From Gemmatimonas phototrophica (lineage in GTDB: Bacteria; Gemmatimonadota; Gemmatimonadetes; Gemmatimonadales; Gemmatimonadaceae), in contig NZ_CP011454.1 of assembly GCF_000695095.2 (NCBI RefSeq), positions 372,001-436,000 of the forward strand: a stretch of DNA of 64,000 bases. Direction: 5' to 3'. Shown one piece after another: positions 1-8,075 of the stretch. The first letter of the stretch is position 1. Each line of letters opens with the position of its first letter. The position numbers were made by a program, and so were the translations under genes. The notes beneath the pieces are model-generated. The model searched no databases. It saw only the letters and a list, made by a program, of their open reading frames with translations, and was not told where the DNA came from.

Positions 1-1
1 G

Positions 2-187
2 TTTTTTGCCACCGGGAGCGGATATTCGCTCGACGACGCCCGCTTTGGATTGGGGGGCGGGTTCAGTCACGTGGACATTCCCACACCCGGGTGCTCACGG
101 GGGACGTACTGGGTCCCGGGGTGGGTGCCGCCGCGGGGGGATTTGGTGGGGGGCCCTGATCAACTGGAAACTGAAAACTCCAACTGA
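2..187 (+). CDS. C-terminal end of an unknown protein (5' truncated by the window edge)
   Basis: The frame beginning at base 2 is open from the edge to a TGA at 185-187 and reads as a plausible Gly/Pro-rich protein tail (FFATGSGYSLDDARFGLGGG near the start). No family can be assigned from 61 residues. The last residues (DQLETENSN) come from the repeat that begins here, so the natural end may have been eroded or supplied by the repeat. The gene would converge with the hydrolase on the opposite strand. A chance open frame in GC-rich DNA remains possible. Confidence 0.4.
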   Translation, partial: FFATGSGYSLDDARFGLGGGFSHVDIPTPGCSRGTYWVPGWVPPRGDLVGGPDQLETENSN

Positions 188-298
188 CAACTGACCACTT
201 CCACTGACAACTGAAAACTCCGTGCGGGCCGCGGGAAGTTTTCAGTTTTGAGTTGGAGTTTTCAGTTCTCAGTTCGAGTTCTCAGTTGTCAGTTCTTC
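161..298. repeat. AACTGAAAACTC-type inverted repeat cluster
   Basis: The left arm (about 161-222) carries repeated units of the kind AACTGAAAACTCC and CAACTGACAACTG. The right arm (about 236-298) carries the reverse complement (GAGTTTTCAGTT, CAGTTGTCAGTT). Together they can fold into a long imperfect hairpin between two converging genes, so a bidirectional transcription-terminator role is plausible. The unit is short, AT-richer than its surroundings and reiterated with small variations, as in dispersed intergenic repeats. Confidence 0.7.
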
Positions 299-303
299 CC
301 TAA

Positions 304-1902
304 TCACCCCACCTGCCGGCAAACGGCGACGGGGCCTGGTTTGTAGTCGGCGGGCGCGGCAAAGACGCCAAATTCCTGCACGCGCGCGGGTTCGGTGGGG
401 GCGAGGGTGATGCGCACGCGCAGGACCCCGGTGGCGCACGACAGACGCCATTCGCCGCGCAGGGCATTCTCGGCCCACATGGCGCCATCGGCGCGGCAGT
501 TGCCCCCGGCGGCCTGCACCAGGCGGGCAATGGCGGCCGCTCGACGTGGCGCCGATTCATCACGATAGAGATTCATGGCCGCAATGCTATCGGCGAGCGG
601 CTGCGTCCACCCCACGGTAATGAGCCGCGTGACCTGCTCGTGCATGACGGCGAGCACCGGTGAGGGCTGCACACGGCGTGGCGTGAGTCCGCCGCTGCGC
701 ACGAGTACTTCGTAGGCCGCATCAATGGGCCCGTTCCAGCCGGTGTACGTGAGATTGCCCAGTGCGATGATGCCTACGCCGTGTTCGGGGAGCCAGCGCA
801 TCTGTGACCCGAAGCCTGGCAGGCCACCACTGTGCGCCACGATGTGGTTGAACAGGCAATTCTGCGACACCCGCAGGCCATAGGCATACCCGCCGCTGGT
901 GAGACTCAGGGTGCCGTTGGCCGAGCGTACGGCACTGGCCGGTGCGAGACGCCATACCTGCTGCATCTCACGCAACGACGAGCGCTTGAGCACCGGCGAT
1001 TCGGCGCCGTCACGGGCGGGCCACGCGCTCAGCATGAGTCCTACCCAGCGACTGAGATCGGCACTGGAGGTGAGCATGCCGCCCATGGATCCGAACGAAC
1101 CATCAGGCAGCGGCGGTTCTTCAAGCCACTGACCGTCTTGCAGGCGATAGCCATGCGCAACTCGAGCGGCCGGCACATCACGCGCTTCCATGGTGGTGCT
1201 GGTCATGCCGAGCGGGCGCAGCACTTTTTCCTGGATGTATTTCGCGTAGGGCATGCCGCCCACGTTGACCACAATGCGGCCAAGAATGGCGAAGCCGAAG
1301 TTGCTGTACTCGTACGCGACGCCGGGAGTATTGGAGAACGGAATGCCTTCGCGCATCATGCGCGACAGATCCGCTTCACTGGCCGACAGCTGCTGGTCGC
1401 CCCACGGATTGTCCTCGGGGAAGCCGGCGGAATGCGACAGCAGATGGCGCACCGTGACGCGCGGGGCGTCGCTGGTGGCATAGTGCAGCTGCCGCATTTC
1501 GGGAACGTACTTTTCCGCCGGATCATCGAGTGACAGCTTGCCGGCATCGCGCAGCTGCAGAATGGCCAGGGCGGTAAAGCTCTTGGTCATGCTGGCAATG
1601 CGGAACACGGTACTGGTGTCCACGGCGGCCTTGGAGGGGACCTCGCGCAGGCCGTGCGCGGCGACGTGCAGCAAGCGGCCGTCGACAATGATGCCGTAGG
1701 CGATGCCGGGGGCGCGCGTGCGTTCCATGAACGTGCGCATCACGCTGTCCACGGCCGGAATGGCGCGCGTGAGTTTGCCCAGCCGGTCGGGATCGTTGAA
1801 CGCAGGCGTTGGCGCCACGCTCGACTGTGCGGCAGCAAGCGTGGGCGCGAGGGAGAGCGCCACGGCGACGGAGCGGGCGCGGGATGTCAGGCGAGTTGGC
1901 AT
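304..1902 (-). CDS. Secreted serine hydrolase, beta-lactamase class C / penicillin-binding protein fold
   Basis: 532 residues from ATG at 1902; a GTG five codons upstream (1917) is also possible. The N-terminus MPTRLTSRARSVAVALSLAP followed by TLAAAQ is a Sec signal peptide, so the enzyme should be periplasmic or secreted. The nucleophile motif is FRIASMTK (Ser about 104, Lys about 107), the second motif is YSN in YEYSNFGF, and the third is HSGG in VAHSGGLPGFGS. These mark the serine beta-lactamase/esterase family (PF00144), whose members act as D-aminopeptidases, esterases or peptidoglycan-related hydrolases. The roughly 150-residue tail after the third motif resembles the extra C-terminal domain of D-aminopeptidase-like members. 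Substrate unknown; resistance to beta-lactams cannot be inferred. Confidence 0.88.
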   Translation of the reverse strand: MPTRLTSRARSVAVALSLAPTLAAAQSSVAPTPAFNDPDRLGKLTRAIPAVDSVMRTFMERTRAPGIAYGIIVDGRLLHVAAHGLREVPSKAAVDTSTVFRIASMTKSFTALAILQLRDAGKLSLDDPAEKYVPEMRQLHYATSDAPRVTVRHLLSHSAGFPEDNPWGDQQLSASEADLSRMMREGIPFSNTPGVAYEYSNFGFAILGRIVVNVGGMPYAKYIQEKVLRPLGMTSTTMEARDVPAARVAHGYRLQDGQWLEEPPLPDGSFGSMGGMLTSSADLSRWVGLMLSAWPARDGAESPVLKRSSLREMQQVWRLAPASAVRSANGTLSLTSGGYAYGLRVSQNCLFNHIVAHSGGLPGFGSQMRWLPEHGVGIIALGNLTYTGWNGPIDAAYEVLVRSGGLTPRRVQPSPVLAVMHEQVTRLITVGWTQPLADSIAAMNLYRDESAPRRAAAIARLVQAAGGNCRADGAMWAENALRGEWRLSCATGVLRVRITLAPTEPARVQEFGVFAAPADYKPGPVAVCRQVG

Positions 1903-1961
1903 GGGGAGGAAGTGCACTCCGAATAGTCGTTCGTCAATGCACGAGCCGGTACGGTGCGAGG

Positions 1962-3077
1962 CTACCTCGAGGACCCCGATGCCAGCTGCACATCACACTC
2001 CGGCAGCGATTCCAGGAAATGCGCCCCGAAGGCGGAGCTGGGGGTGTGGTAGCCGGGTTCTGGCGGGTGCACCAATACGCGTTGGGCGCACTCGACGGCG
2101 GCGATGGCGGTAAACCGGTAGCCTTCGGGCGTTACGGCGGTGCCTTCCAATGTCCGCCCGTCGGGGTGCGTCACCCGCCCCCAGATTTGCATGCGTGCGC
2201 GGGCGCGCACGGCGGCGTTGGGGCCGCTGACGCGCGCATCAATCTGCCGCTCCACGAGTCGCCGCACCGCAGGAATATCCAGCAGCGGTTGCAGGGCCCC
2301 TTGCACCGTCATGCCCAGTCGCGCGCTCACGGGGAGGGCGAGGTACGTGTGGATGGTGGGGATCTTGGTGGACCACTGCGCGGTGCTGACATCGCCCCAC
2401 GGAATGGTGACCGACGTGCGCGGTTTGTCCCGGAACGGGATGACCCGCGTACGCCAGGCGCGGGGGACGGGAATGATGACGCCGTCCTGCCGGATGGCGC
2501 CGCCCTCTCCGCCGCCGAGGAGCATGGTTTTGAGCGTACCGCGACTGAAGCCACCTCCACCCGCGAATGCCAGTTCCAGCTGCGTGGCACCAGGCAGCGC
2601 GGCGGCGAGTCGGGCCGCCAGGCAATCGGTGGGAACCACATCGAATCCCACGCCCGGCAGTATGACGATTTCGCGCTGACGCGCAGCGGCATGACGATGC
2701 CGGCACGCTTCAAACACGGCAATCTCGCCCGTGATGTCGAGATAGTGCGCGCCCACTTCCAGGCACGCCTGCACCATCAGACCGCTGGTGCGAAAGAACG
2801 GCCCGGCGCAGTGCAACACCACGCTGACCCCGTCGAGCATCATCAGCAGTTCGTCGTGCGGCACCGGCGGCAGCGTCCCAGGTGGTGTGAGACGTGGCCG
2901 TCCCGGTGCGTGGCCGCTGAAGAGCGAAGCGACTCTCACCTCCAACCCGTACTGTCGGGCCAGTGGCATCAGCGCGTCGGCGCGTCGCCCGGCCAGAACG
3001 GGGCGGAGCCCACGGCGGACGCACTCCTCGACAATGAGTTGGCCGGTAAATCCATTGGCACCGTAGATGAGCAGCAT
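1962..3077 (-). CDS. Saccharopine dehydrogenase-like / trans-acting enoyl reductase family protein
   Basis: 371 residues from ATG 3077 (an in-frame TTG lies three codons upstream). It starts MLLIYGANGFTGQLIVEECV, a Rossmann NAD(P)-binding segment with the GANGFTG fingerprint at residues 6-12, followed by LAGRR as expected for the saccharopine dehydrogenase NADP domain (PF03435). A second hallmark is VLHCAGPFFRT around residue 90 and DITGE shortly after. Relatives include mycobacterial trans-acting enoyl reductases and many short-chain oxidoreductases of unknown substrate. No lipid-synthesis neighbours are present, so the substrate is open. Its start lies about 70 bp from the divergent AraC-MGMT gene. 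Confidence 0.85.
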   Translation of the reverse strand: MLLIYGANGFTGQLIVEECVRRGLRPVLAGRRADALMPLARQYGLEVRVASLFSGHAPGRPRLTPPGTLPPVPHDELLMMLDGVSVVLHCAGPFFRTSGLMVQACLEVGAHYLDITGEIAVFEACRHRHAAARQREIVILPGVGFDVVPTDCLAARLAAALPGATQLELAFAGGGGFSRGTLKTMLLGGGEGGAIRQDGVIIPVPRAWRTRVIPFRDKPRTSVTIPWGDVSTAQWSTKIPTIHTYLALPVSARLGMTVQGALQPLLDIPAVRRLVERQIDARVSGPNAAVRARARMQIWGRVTHPDGRTLEGTAVTPEGYRFTAIAAVECAQRVLVHPPEPGYHTPSSAFGAHFLESLPECDVQLASGSSR

Positions 3078-3123
3078 GCGGAGCAATATGCGAGATTGCG
3101 CACATTCCGCACGATTCGGAGTG

Positions 3124-3137
3124 TGAGCCGCGGCTCA
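3124..3137. promoter_or_regulatory. 14-bp perfect palindrome upstream of the AraC-MGMT gene
   Basis: TGAGCCGCGGCTCA lies in the short divergent gap, ending ten bases before the proposed start at 3148. It could be an operator for one of the divergent genes, possibly for the AraC-type half of the downstream protein. GC-rich palindromes of this size can also arise by chance, and no promoter boxes are convincing. Confidence 0.3.
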
Positions 3138-3147
3138 TGCGTGTTGT

Positions 3148-4098
3148 ATGGAGGGACATGCGGTGCGTCCTTCTACCGAACTCATCATGCCACCCGAGTC
3201 TGTTGCCCCGTTGGTCTTCCCTGATTCCGCGATGCCTGACCGGTCCCCCAAGCCGCCGTCCCCCGAACTGGTTGCGCGCATGCAGCGACTGGCGGCATTC
3301 ATCGTGGCCAATGCGGAGCGGTCGCTGCCGTTGGCGGTGCTGGCCAAAGAGGCGGCCATGAGTGCGCACCATTTTCAGCGCGTGTTCACGGCGGTCCTCG
3401 GCGTGAGTCCTCGGCAGTACCAGGCGGCGCAACGGCTGCAGCAGTTCAAAACGCGCCTGCGCGACGGCGAGGCGGTACTGACTGCCACGTATGAGGCGGG
3501 GTATGGCTCCACGAGCCGGGTGTACGAACAGGTGACGGGCGGGCTGGGAATGACGCCGTCGGCGTATCGGGCGGGCGGTGCCGGCGAGAGCATCACGTAC
3601 GCGGTGCGCACCACGGCGTTTGGTCAGTTGCTCATGGCAGCCACCGCCCGCGGTGTGTGTCTGGTGGAGTTCGGCGATGATGGCGATCTCCTGGTGGCGC
3701 GACTGCACGATGAGTTTCCGCGCGCGACGCTGGTGCCGGCCAGTGAATCGGCGCGTGAACCTCTCGACGCCTGGATGGATGCGTTGGACGCGCATGTGGT
3801 ACAGGGGGCCCCGCGCCCGGAGTTGCCCCTCGATCTTCGCGGGACCGCGTTTCAGATCAAGGTGTGGCGCTTTCTCCTGAGCGTGAAGCCGGGGCGCGTG
3901 GTGAGCTACGGCGAACTCGCCGCGGCCATTGGGCATCCGGACGCCGTACGCGCCGTGGGGAGTGCCTGCGGGGCCAATCGTATTGCGGTACTCATTCCCT
4001 GTCATCGCGCACTGCGGGCCGATGGCAGTCTGGGTGGCTATCGCTGGGGACTGGAGCGCAAGCGCGTGTTGCTGGACAACGAAAAGCGGGGAGGCTGA
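3148..4098 (+). CDS. AraC-type HTH / methylated-DNA-protein-cysteine methyltransferase fusion (Ada-like, lacking N-terminal Zn domain)
   Basis: 316 residues. Residues about 45-145 form an AraC-family double HTH (LPLAVLAKEAAMSAHHFQRV, then VSPRQYQ and GYGSTSRVYE). Residues about 150-310 are an O6-alkylguanine methyltransferase with the active-site IPCHR motif (acceptor Cys) and GGYRWGLERK after it. The protein should remove alkyl groups from O6-guanine by suicidal transfer to Cys, in the cytoplasm. Classical Ada carries an N-terminal four-cysteine zinc domain that senses methyl-phosphotriesters; here only about 40 residues precede the HTH, so that sensor is absent. Alternative starts ATG 3187 and ATG 3232 would shorten only the non-conserved leader. 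How the HTH is switched is therefore unclear. Confidence 0.92.
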   Translation: MEGHAVRPSTELIMPPESVAPLVFPDSAMPDRSPKPPSPELVARMQRLAAFIVANAERSLPLAVLAKEAAMSAHHFQRVFTAVLGVSPRQYQAAQRLQQFKTRLRDGEAVLTATYEAGYGSTSRVYEQVTGGLGMTPSAYRAGGAGESITYAVRTTAFGQLLMAATARGVCLVEFGDDGDLLVARLHDEFPRATLVPASESAREPLDAWMDALDAHVVQGAPRPELPLDLRGTAFQIKVWRFLLSVKPGRVVSYGELAAAIGHPDAVRAVGSACGANRIAVLIPCHRALRADGSLGGYRWGLERKRVLLDNEKRGG

Positions 4099-4111
4099 GC
4101 GCCTCCCCGCT
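4085..4111. terminator. Bidirectional hairpin terminator
   Basis: A perfect 11-bp stem (AGCGGGGAGGC pairing with GCCTCCCCGCT) with a 5-base loop contains the TGA stop of the AraC-MGMT gene. It sits between two converging genes. On the minus strand it is followed by a short T-run (CTTTTC), so it may end both transcripts. Confidence 0.7.
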
Positions 4112-4134
4112 GGTGCTGCTGTTCATGACCGACG

Positions 4135-5514
4135 TCAGTTGCCGGTTTTCAGTTTGCGACTGGGGACGGTGAAGAGAAAGCCGGTGTACTGCATTTCTTC
4201 CCAGGTCTGATCGCCCCATTTCACGTTGATGGACGCGTCGGGGTTGCTGGGGTTGGTGGCCGAATTGTCGTACCAGGCTTTCGAGATGAGCTTGGCGCCG
4301 GCGGGAATTTCGAGTGGCTGCTTGAAGAAGTAGTACGTCTGCCAGTTGAAATCGTAGCGTGGTACGTCGAGCACCGTCTTGCGCGTGCCGTCGGCGAGTT
4401 GCAGTTCGTACGTCCACTTCTTGCCACGCAAATGCGTGTGTGGCAAGAGGCCGTGAATCATGACCGGCTCGGTAGGTTCGAGGACCGCTTCCACTGCCAC
4501 GTTGTTGTTGCCGGCGGGCAAGGTGAAGGCGCCGTTGATGAAGGCGCTCATGCGCATTTCTTCCGAGGGCGCTTCGGTGGCGAACCGGAAGCCCACACTG
4601 GTGCGATCGGACATTTCATGACCGTGCGCCGTGTAGTGCATTTGGAAGGTGAGCACCGTGCCCTTGCGCACGCGAATGGCGGTGCCGGCCGGCATGTACA
4701 TGGTGTTGGTACCGGGCGCGGTACCGCCAATGAGCGTGCCCAGCTGCCGCGGCGGCGGATTCTTGTCGCCGGGCTGACGCGGTGGGTCGGGGGGCGTTTC
4801 GTAGTGCGGCTGATTGACGAACAGAGGCTTGGGGCGCGCGGCCGGCGCCGCACCCGGTGCCGGTGCCGCGGTGGCGGTGGCGGCGGTGGTGACCTGCGTC
4901 TGCTGCGGCTGCGGCACCTTGGCGTACACGAGCACGTGGTGCACCACTTCGCGGGCGCCCGGCATGAACTCAATGGCCGTCACCCATTTGTCTTCGGTGA
5001 AATTCGTGGGAATTTCGAAGTACTGATAATCCACCGTACCCTTGGCGGGGACCGTGAAGTCGGTGGGCATGGTGACGATGGCGTCGGGCTTGCCAAGCTC
5101 CCAACCGGTGGTGTAGACCGGCTTGGCGGGCTGCTTTTTCAGGTCGCCCGGCTTGGCCCCGCCATCGATCCAGCGGAGAATGGTGCTCTTGTCGAGATCG
5201 GAGAGGCGGCGGTCATTGCTGAAGGTGCCGTGCGGACCCTCAGCGTGCCACGGCGGCATGTAGCCGGTTTTGACCGCGTCGCGGATATCCTTGACGTTCG
5301 CCTTGGCGCTGTCGTAGTCCATGAGCGAGAACGGCCCCAGTCCACCCTGTCGGTGGCAGCTGGTGCAATTCTCGTACAGAATGGGGGCGACGTCTTTGGC
5401 AAACGTCGGCGTGGCGTCCTGCGCCACCAGTGGTTCGCGGAACTGCAGCGATACGGCGCCAACCGTGATGGCCCCAACAAGGGCAATGGCCGGGGCACGC
5501 TGAAGAAAGCGCAT
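4135..5514 (-). CDS. Exported cytochrome c / copper type II ascorbate-dependent monooxygenase-like protein
   Basis: 459 residues from ATG 5514, chosen because MRFLQRAPAIALVGAITVGA is a signal peptide and GGAG precedes it; the frame stays open about 30 codons further upstream. Residues about 35-120 hold a single haem-binding motif CTSCH within APILYENCTSCHRQGGLGPF and the distal PPWHAEG segment, typical of planctomycete/Gemmatimonadota-style cytochrome c domains. The rest (about 150-459) resembles the Cu2_monooxygenase C-terminal fold with His-rich strands (VVHHVLVYAK, MHYTAHG, LLPHTHLRGKKW). A Pro/Ala-rich linker around residue 215 joins halves. It probably works in the periplasm in electron transfer or oxidation; the copper site is only partly verifiable by eye. 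Confidence 0.85.
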   Translation of the reverse strand: MRFLQRAPAIALVGAITVGAVSLQFREPLVAQDATPTFAKDVAPILYENCTSCHRQGGLGPFSLMDYDSAKANVKDIRDAVKTGYMPPWHAEGPHGTFSNDRRLSDLDKSTILRWIDGGAKPGDLKKQPAKPVYTTGWELGKPDAIVTMPTDFTVPAKGTVDYQYFEIPTNFTEDKWVTAIEFMPGAREVVHHVLVYAKVPQPQQTQVTTAATATAAPAPGAAPAARPKPLFVNQPHYETPPDPPRQPGDKNPPPRQLGTLIGGTAPGTNTMYMPAGTAIRVRKGTVLTFQMHYTAHGHEMSDRTSVGFRFATEAPSEEMRMSAFINGAFTLPAGNNNVAVEAVLEPTEPVMIHGLLPHTHLRGKKWTYELQLADGTRKTVLDVPRYDFNWQTYYFFKQPLEIPAGAKLISKAWYDNSATNPSNPDASINVKWGDQTWEEMQYTGFLFTVPSRKLKTGN

Positions 5515-5683
5515 GCAGGGACTCCGGTGGAATGAGGCAAGGGAAAATGCTGACCAGTACAAGCTAGGGCGAGGGGATCGAGCGGCCAGTGAAGAATGCG
5601 CCATGTCACGCGGCGCTAGATTGCGAGGAGCACGTTGGACCCAGGGTGCCGACGGCCCATTCAGCCTTTTGACCGGACATTCG

Positions 5684-6292
5684 ATGATGCGCGTGGCAGA
5701 TCAGAACGGACAGAGCGCCCAGCGGTGGGCATGCTCGTGGCGCCTGCTGGTCCTGGCGGTGGCTGGTGCGGTGAGCGTGCTGGCGATGCCGCGTGGCGTG
5801 CAGGCGCAGCCCTCGCTGGTGGTGCTCGTGCGTCATGGCGAGAAGCAGCCGGCGCCCGCTGACGATCCGTCGCTGAGTGACGCCGGTGTGGCGCGGGCGA
5901 GGGCGCTCAACGCGGCGCTGGCCGACGCCTCGCCCACCACCATCGTCGTGAGCCCGCGGAAGCGTACCGTCGAGACCGCCGCGGTGGTGCTGCAGCGCGT
6001 TGGGGTGGTGCCAACGGTGATTCCCCTCAACGGGCAGCACGTGCAAAACGTGGCTGCGGCCATTCTGCAGGCCAAAGGGGTGGTGCTGGTGGTGGGACAC
6101 TCCAACACCATTCCAGCCATCGTGAACGCCATTGCCGGCACGACGCTCCCCGACCTCTGTGATGCCAGCTATGCCACCTTGTTTCTGGTGACCCCCGCCA
6201 GTGCCGGTCGCAAAGCGCAGCTGGTGAAATCGTCGTACGGCACCCCCGACACGATTGGTGCTGATCAGTGCGCTGGCATGACGCCGAAGTAA
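5684..6292 (+). CDS. Exported histidine phosphatase family protein (phosphoglycerate-mutase-like)
   Basis: 202 residues from the double ATG at 5684; the frame is open further upstream but that part overlaps the divergent start and is not protein-like. A signal peptide (LLVLAVAGAVSVLAMPRGVQ) precedes VVLVRHGEK, the catalytic RHG motif with the phospho-accepting His. The conserved SDAGVARARAL and the second catalytic His in VVVGHSNTIPAIV are present. Family members remove phosphate from diverse small molecules or proteins; this exported one probably works in the periplasm. No neighbour suggests a substrate. Confidence 0.85.
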   Translation: MMRVADQNGQSAQRWACSWRLLVLAVAGAVSVLAMPRGVQAQPSLVVLVRHGEKQPAPADDPSLSDAGVARARALNAALADASPTTIVVSPRKRTVETAAVVLQRVGVVPTVIPLNGQHVQNVAAAILQAKGVVLVVGHSNTIPAIVNAIAGTTLPDLCDASYATLFLVTPASAGRKAQLVKSSYGTPDTIGADQCAGMTPK

Positions 6293-6368
6293 CACGCGTA
6301 ACTGCACTACCCGCCCCTGCGAGACGCGTCTTGTCCCAAAGGGTTTGCGATTCTGGAACGGCGCGTAC

Positions 6369-7259
6369 ATGGTGAGCAACGCTGTTCCCTATTCCCGCCA
6401 ATACCCCGTGCCTCTCTCCTCTCTCCCCTCCTCCTCCCCCTCCCCGTCAACGGAATCGGCTGTCCCGACTTCCGATCGGTCCGGGCGAGATCCGTTGGGT
6501 GGGGGCCGCCGTTGGTGGCTGCTGCTGGGCGCTGGAAGCCTGGGGGTGGCGGCTCTCGTGTTGAGGACCGAGCGAGAACATGTGGCCCGCACGGCGCTGG
6601 AAAGCGGCCCGCTGCATGTGACGGTGCCCGCGGGTGCGCCAGCGCGCACGATTCCCCTGGCCGACGGTTCGCGCGTGACCCTGGCTCCGGGGAGTTCCAT
6701 CGATAGCCGCGGCCCGTTTGGCGGGGCGGCGCGCACCGTGGATTTGCAGGGCGAGGCGGTGTTTACTGTCGCCACTGGTGAGGCGCCCTTTGTGGTGTAT
6801 GCCTCGGGCGTTCGGGTGGAAGATGTGAGCACCGCATTCCTGGTGCGTTCGCTACCGGTGCGGGAGGGTGGGCGTACCGTGCCGGGGGTGCTGGTGGCCG
6901 TCACGCAGGGCAGTGTGCGGGTCAGTGCCCACGGATTGGCGTGGGCGGTGCCGGAGGGGCGCGGCCTCATGGTAGACAGTGCGGGCGAGCATGTGGCCAT
7001 GGACCACAGCGAGGCGCTCAAGAGTGTCGCCTGGACCGGCGGGGCCCTGCTGTTTGAGCACGAGCTCATGCCCGAGGCGGTAGAGCGACTGGAGCGATGG
7101 ACCGGGTTTCGCATTGTGCTCGATTCCGCGTACCGTGACACTCGGCTCTCCACGGCCATTGAGGGGGCGTCGCCCACGGATATGCTGGAGCTCGTGGCGC
7201 AGGCGTTACACGGCCGGGCCATTGCCCGCGGTGATCACTGGGAGCTCCGCCCCAACTGA
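6369..7259 (+). CDS. FecR-like anti-sigma/transmembrane sensor with DUF4974-type tail (orphan)
   Basis: 296 residues from ATG 6369 (an in-frame TTG at 6345 is weaker). A Ser/Pro-rich cytoplasmic leader is encoded by a pyrimidine tract. One membrane segment follows (RRWWLLLGAGSLGVAALVL, about 45-63), then a FecR domain (ADGSRVTLAPGSSI, VDLQGEAVFTVATG, ALVAVTQGSVRV-like strands), and a C-terminal STN/DUF4974-like domain (EAVERLERWTGFRIVLDS). FecR proteins relay signals from a TonB receptor to an ECF sigma factor. Neither partner is adjacent here and the usual N-terminal anti-sigma helix bundle is not obvious, so its target must lie elsewhere or the protein is a degenerate member. Confidence 0.75.
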   Translation: MVSNAVPYSRQYPVPLSSLPSSSPSPSTESAVPTSDRSGRDPLGGGRRWWLLLGAGSLGVAALVLRTEREHVARTALESGPLHVTVPAGAPARTIPLADGSRVTLAPGSSIDSRGPFGGAARTVDLQGEAVFTVATGEAPFVVYASGVRVEDVSTAFLVRSLPVREGGRTVPGVLVAVTQGSVRVSAHGLAWAVPEGRGLMVDSAGEHVAMDHSEALKSVAWTGGALLFEHELMPEAVERLERWTGFRIVLDSAYRDTRLSTAIEGASPTDMLELVAQALHGRAIARGDHWELRPN

Positions 7260-7267
7260 TCACGGGA

Positions 7268-7295
7268 CCGCGGGGGGCCGAACGGCCCCCCGCGG
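7268..7295 (+). terminator. Strong GC hairpin terminator after the FecR gene
   Basis: A perfect 12-bp stem CCGCGGGGGGCC / GGCCCCCCGCGG with a four-base loop lies nine bases after the FecR-like stop codon. It is followed by an AT-rich stretch (CTTATTTTAG) immediately before the next gene, as in an intrinsic terminator. Confidence 0.75.
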
Positions 7296-7316
7296 CGCGT
7301 CGATCCCTTATTTTAG

Positions 7317-7841
7317 ATGATGCTTCCCCTTGGCATCGTCACCATCTCCGATCGCGCCACCGCCGGTGTGTACGAGGACAAGTCCGGCCCGGCCATTCGC
7401 GAGGTGTATACGCGCTGGCTGGCCATGCCGTGGCAGGAGGCCTATCGCCTCGTGCCCGACGAGCAGCCGGCCATTGAAGCGGCGCTCTGTGAACTGGCGG
7501 ATGTGGTACGCTGTCCGCTCATCGTGACCACTGGTGGCACCGGGCCGGCGCCGCGAGACGTCACCCCGGAGGCCACCATGGCGGTGTGCGACCGGTTGCT
7601 GCCGGGGTTTGGCGAGCAGATGCGAGCGGAGAGTCTCAAGACCGTCCCGACCGCCATCCTCTCGCGACAGATTGCCGGCACCCGCGGCGGTTCCCTGATC
7701 ATCAATCTGCCAGGGAAACCCGCCGCGATCGAAGAATGTCTGCGCGCCATCTGGGCCGCCGTGCCGTACTGCGTGGAGCTCATTGGTGGCCCGCGCTTTG
7801 TCTGTTCCGATACCGCGCCCCGCTACCATCGCCCGTCGTAA
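7317..7841 (+). CDS. mog: Molybdopterin adenylyltransferase (MogA/MoaB-type)
   Basis: 174 residues, close to the length of bacterial Mog. The protein opens with GIVTISDRATAGVYEDKSGP and contains VTTGGTGPAPRDVTPEAT, the MoCF_biosynth nucleotide-binding signature, plus LPGKPAAIEECL near the end. Mog adenylates molybdopterin before molybdenum insertion. Two consecutive ATG codons (7317, 7320) could start it; the upstream hairpin separates it from the FecR gene. No other moa/moe gene is in the window. Molybdopterin-binding domain homologues such as CinA are much longer, so Mog is the best reading. Confidence 0.93.
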   Translation: MMLPLGIVTISDRATAGVYEDKSGPAIREVYTRWLAMPWQEAYRLVPDEQPAIEAALCELADVVRCPLIVTTGGTGPAPRDVTPEATMAVCDRLLPGFGEQMRAESLKTVPTAILSRQIAGTRGGSLIINLPGKPAAIEECLRAIWAAVPYCVELIGGPRFVCSDTAPRYHRPS

Positions 7842-7874
7842 TTGTCGAACCGTGTTCACCCTCTTCCGTACACC

Positions 7875-8072
7875 ATGAGCCTCGCCCCTGAACTGCTCAA
7901 GATTCTCGTCTGCCCCAAGAGCAAGGCCCCACTCGAATACCACGCCGGTCCGCCGGAGGTGTTGGTGTGCCGGGAGAGCCGGCTTGTGTACAAGGTGCAG
8001 GACGGGATTCCCGTGATGCTCATTGAAGAAGCCGAGCCCCTGGACGACGCCATGTATCCTCCCGCGGCGTAA
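7875..8072 (+). CDS. Trm112/YcaR family protein
   Basis: 65 residues starting at ATG 7875. LLKILVCPKSKAPLEY at the N-terminus and RLVYKVQDGIPVMLIEEA in the second half match the bacterial Trm112-like family (PF03966). Eukaryotic Trm112 activates methyltransferases that modify tRNA, rRNA and release factors; bacterial homologues are small, mostly uncharacterised zinc-ribbon-like proteins with fewer cysteines. Two cysteines remain here (in LVCPKS and LVCRES). It sits 33 bases after mog and 3 bases before the PLP-enzyme gene, so these are probably co-transcribed. Confidence 0.88.
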   Translation: MSLAPELLKILVCPKSKAPLEYHAGPPEVLVCRESRLVYKVQDGIPVMLIEEAEPLDDAMYPPAA

Positions 8073-8075
8073 TCG

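Noticed and set aside
1809-4005. Long open frames of 471 and 431 codons overlapping the reductase and AraC-MGMT genes on opposite strands
   Set aside because: Both are antisense or out-of-frame shadows with biased Arg/His/Pro composition; the sense genes have clear motifs.
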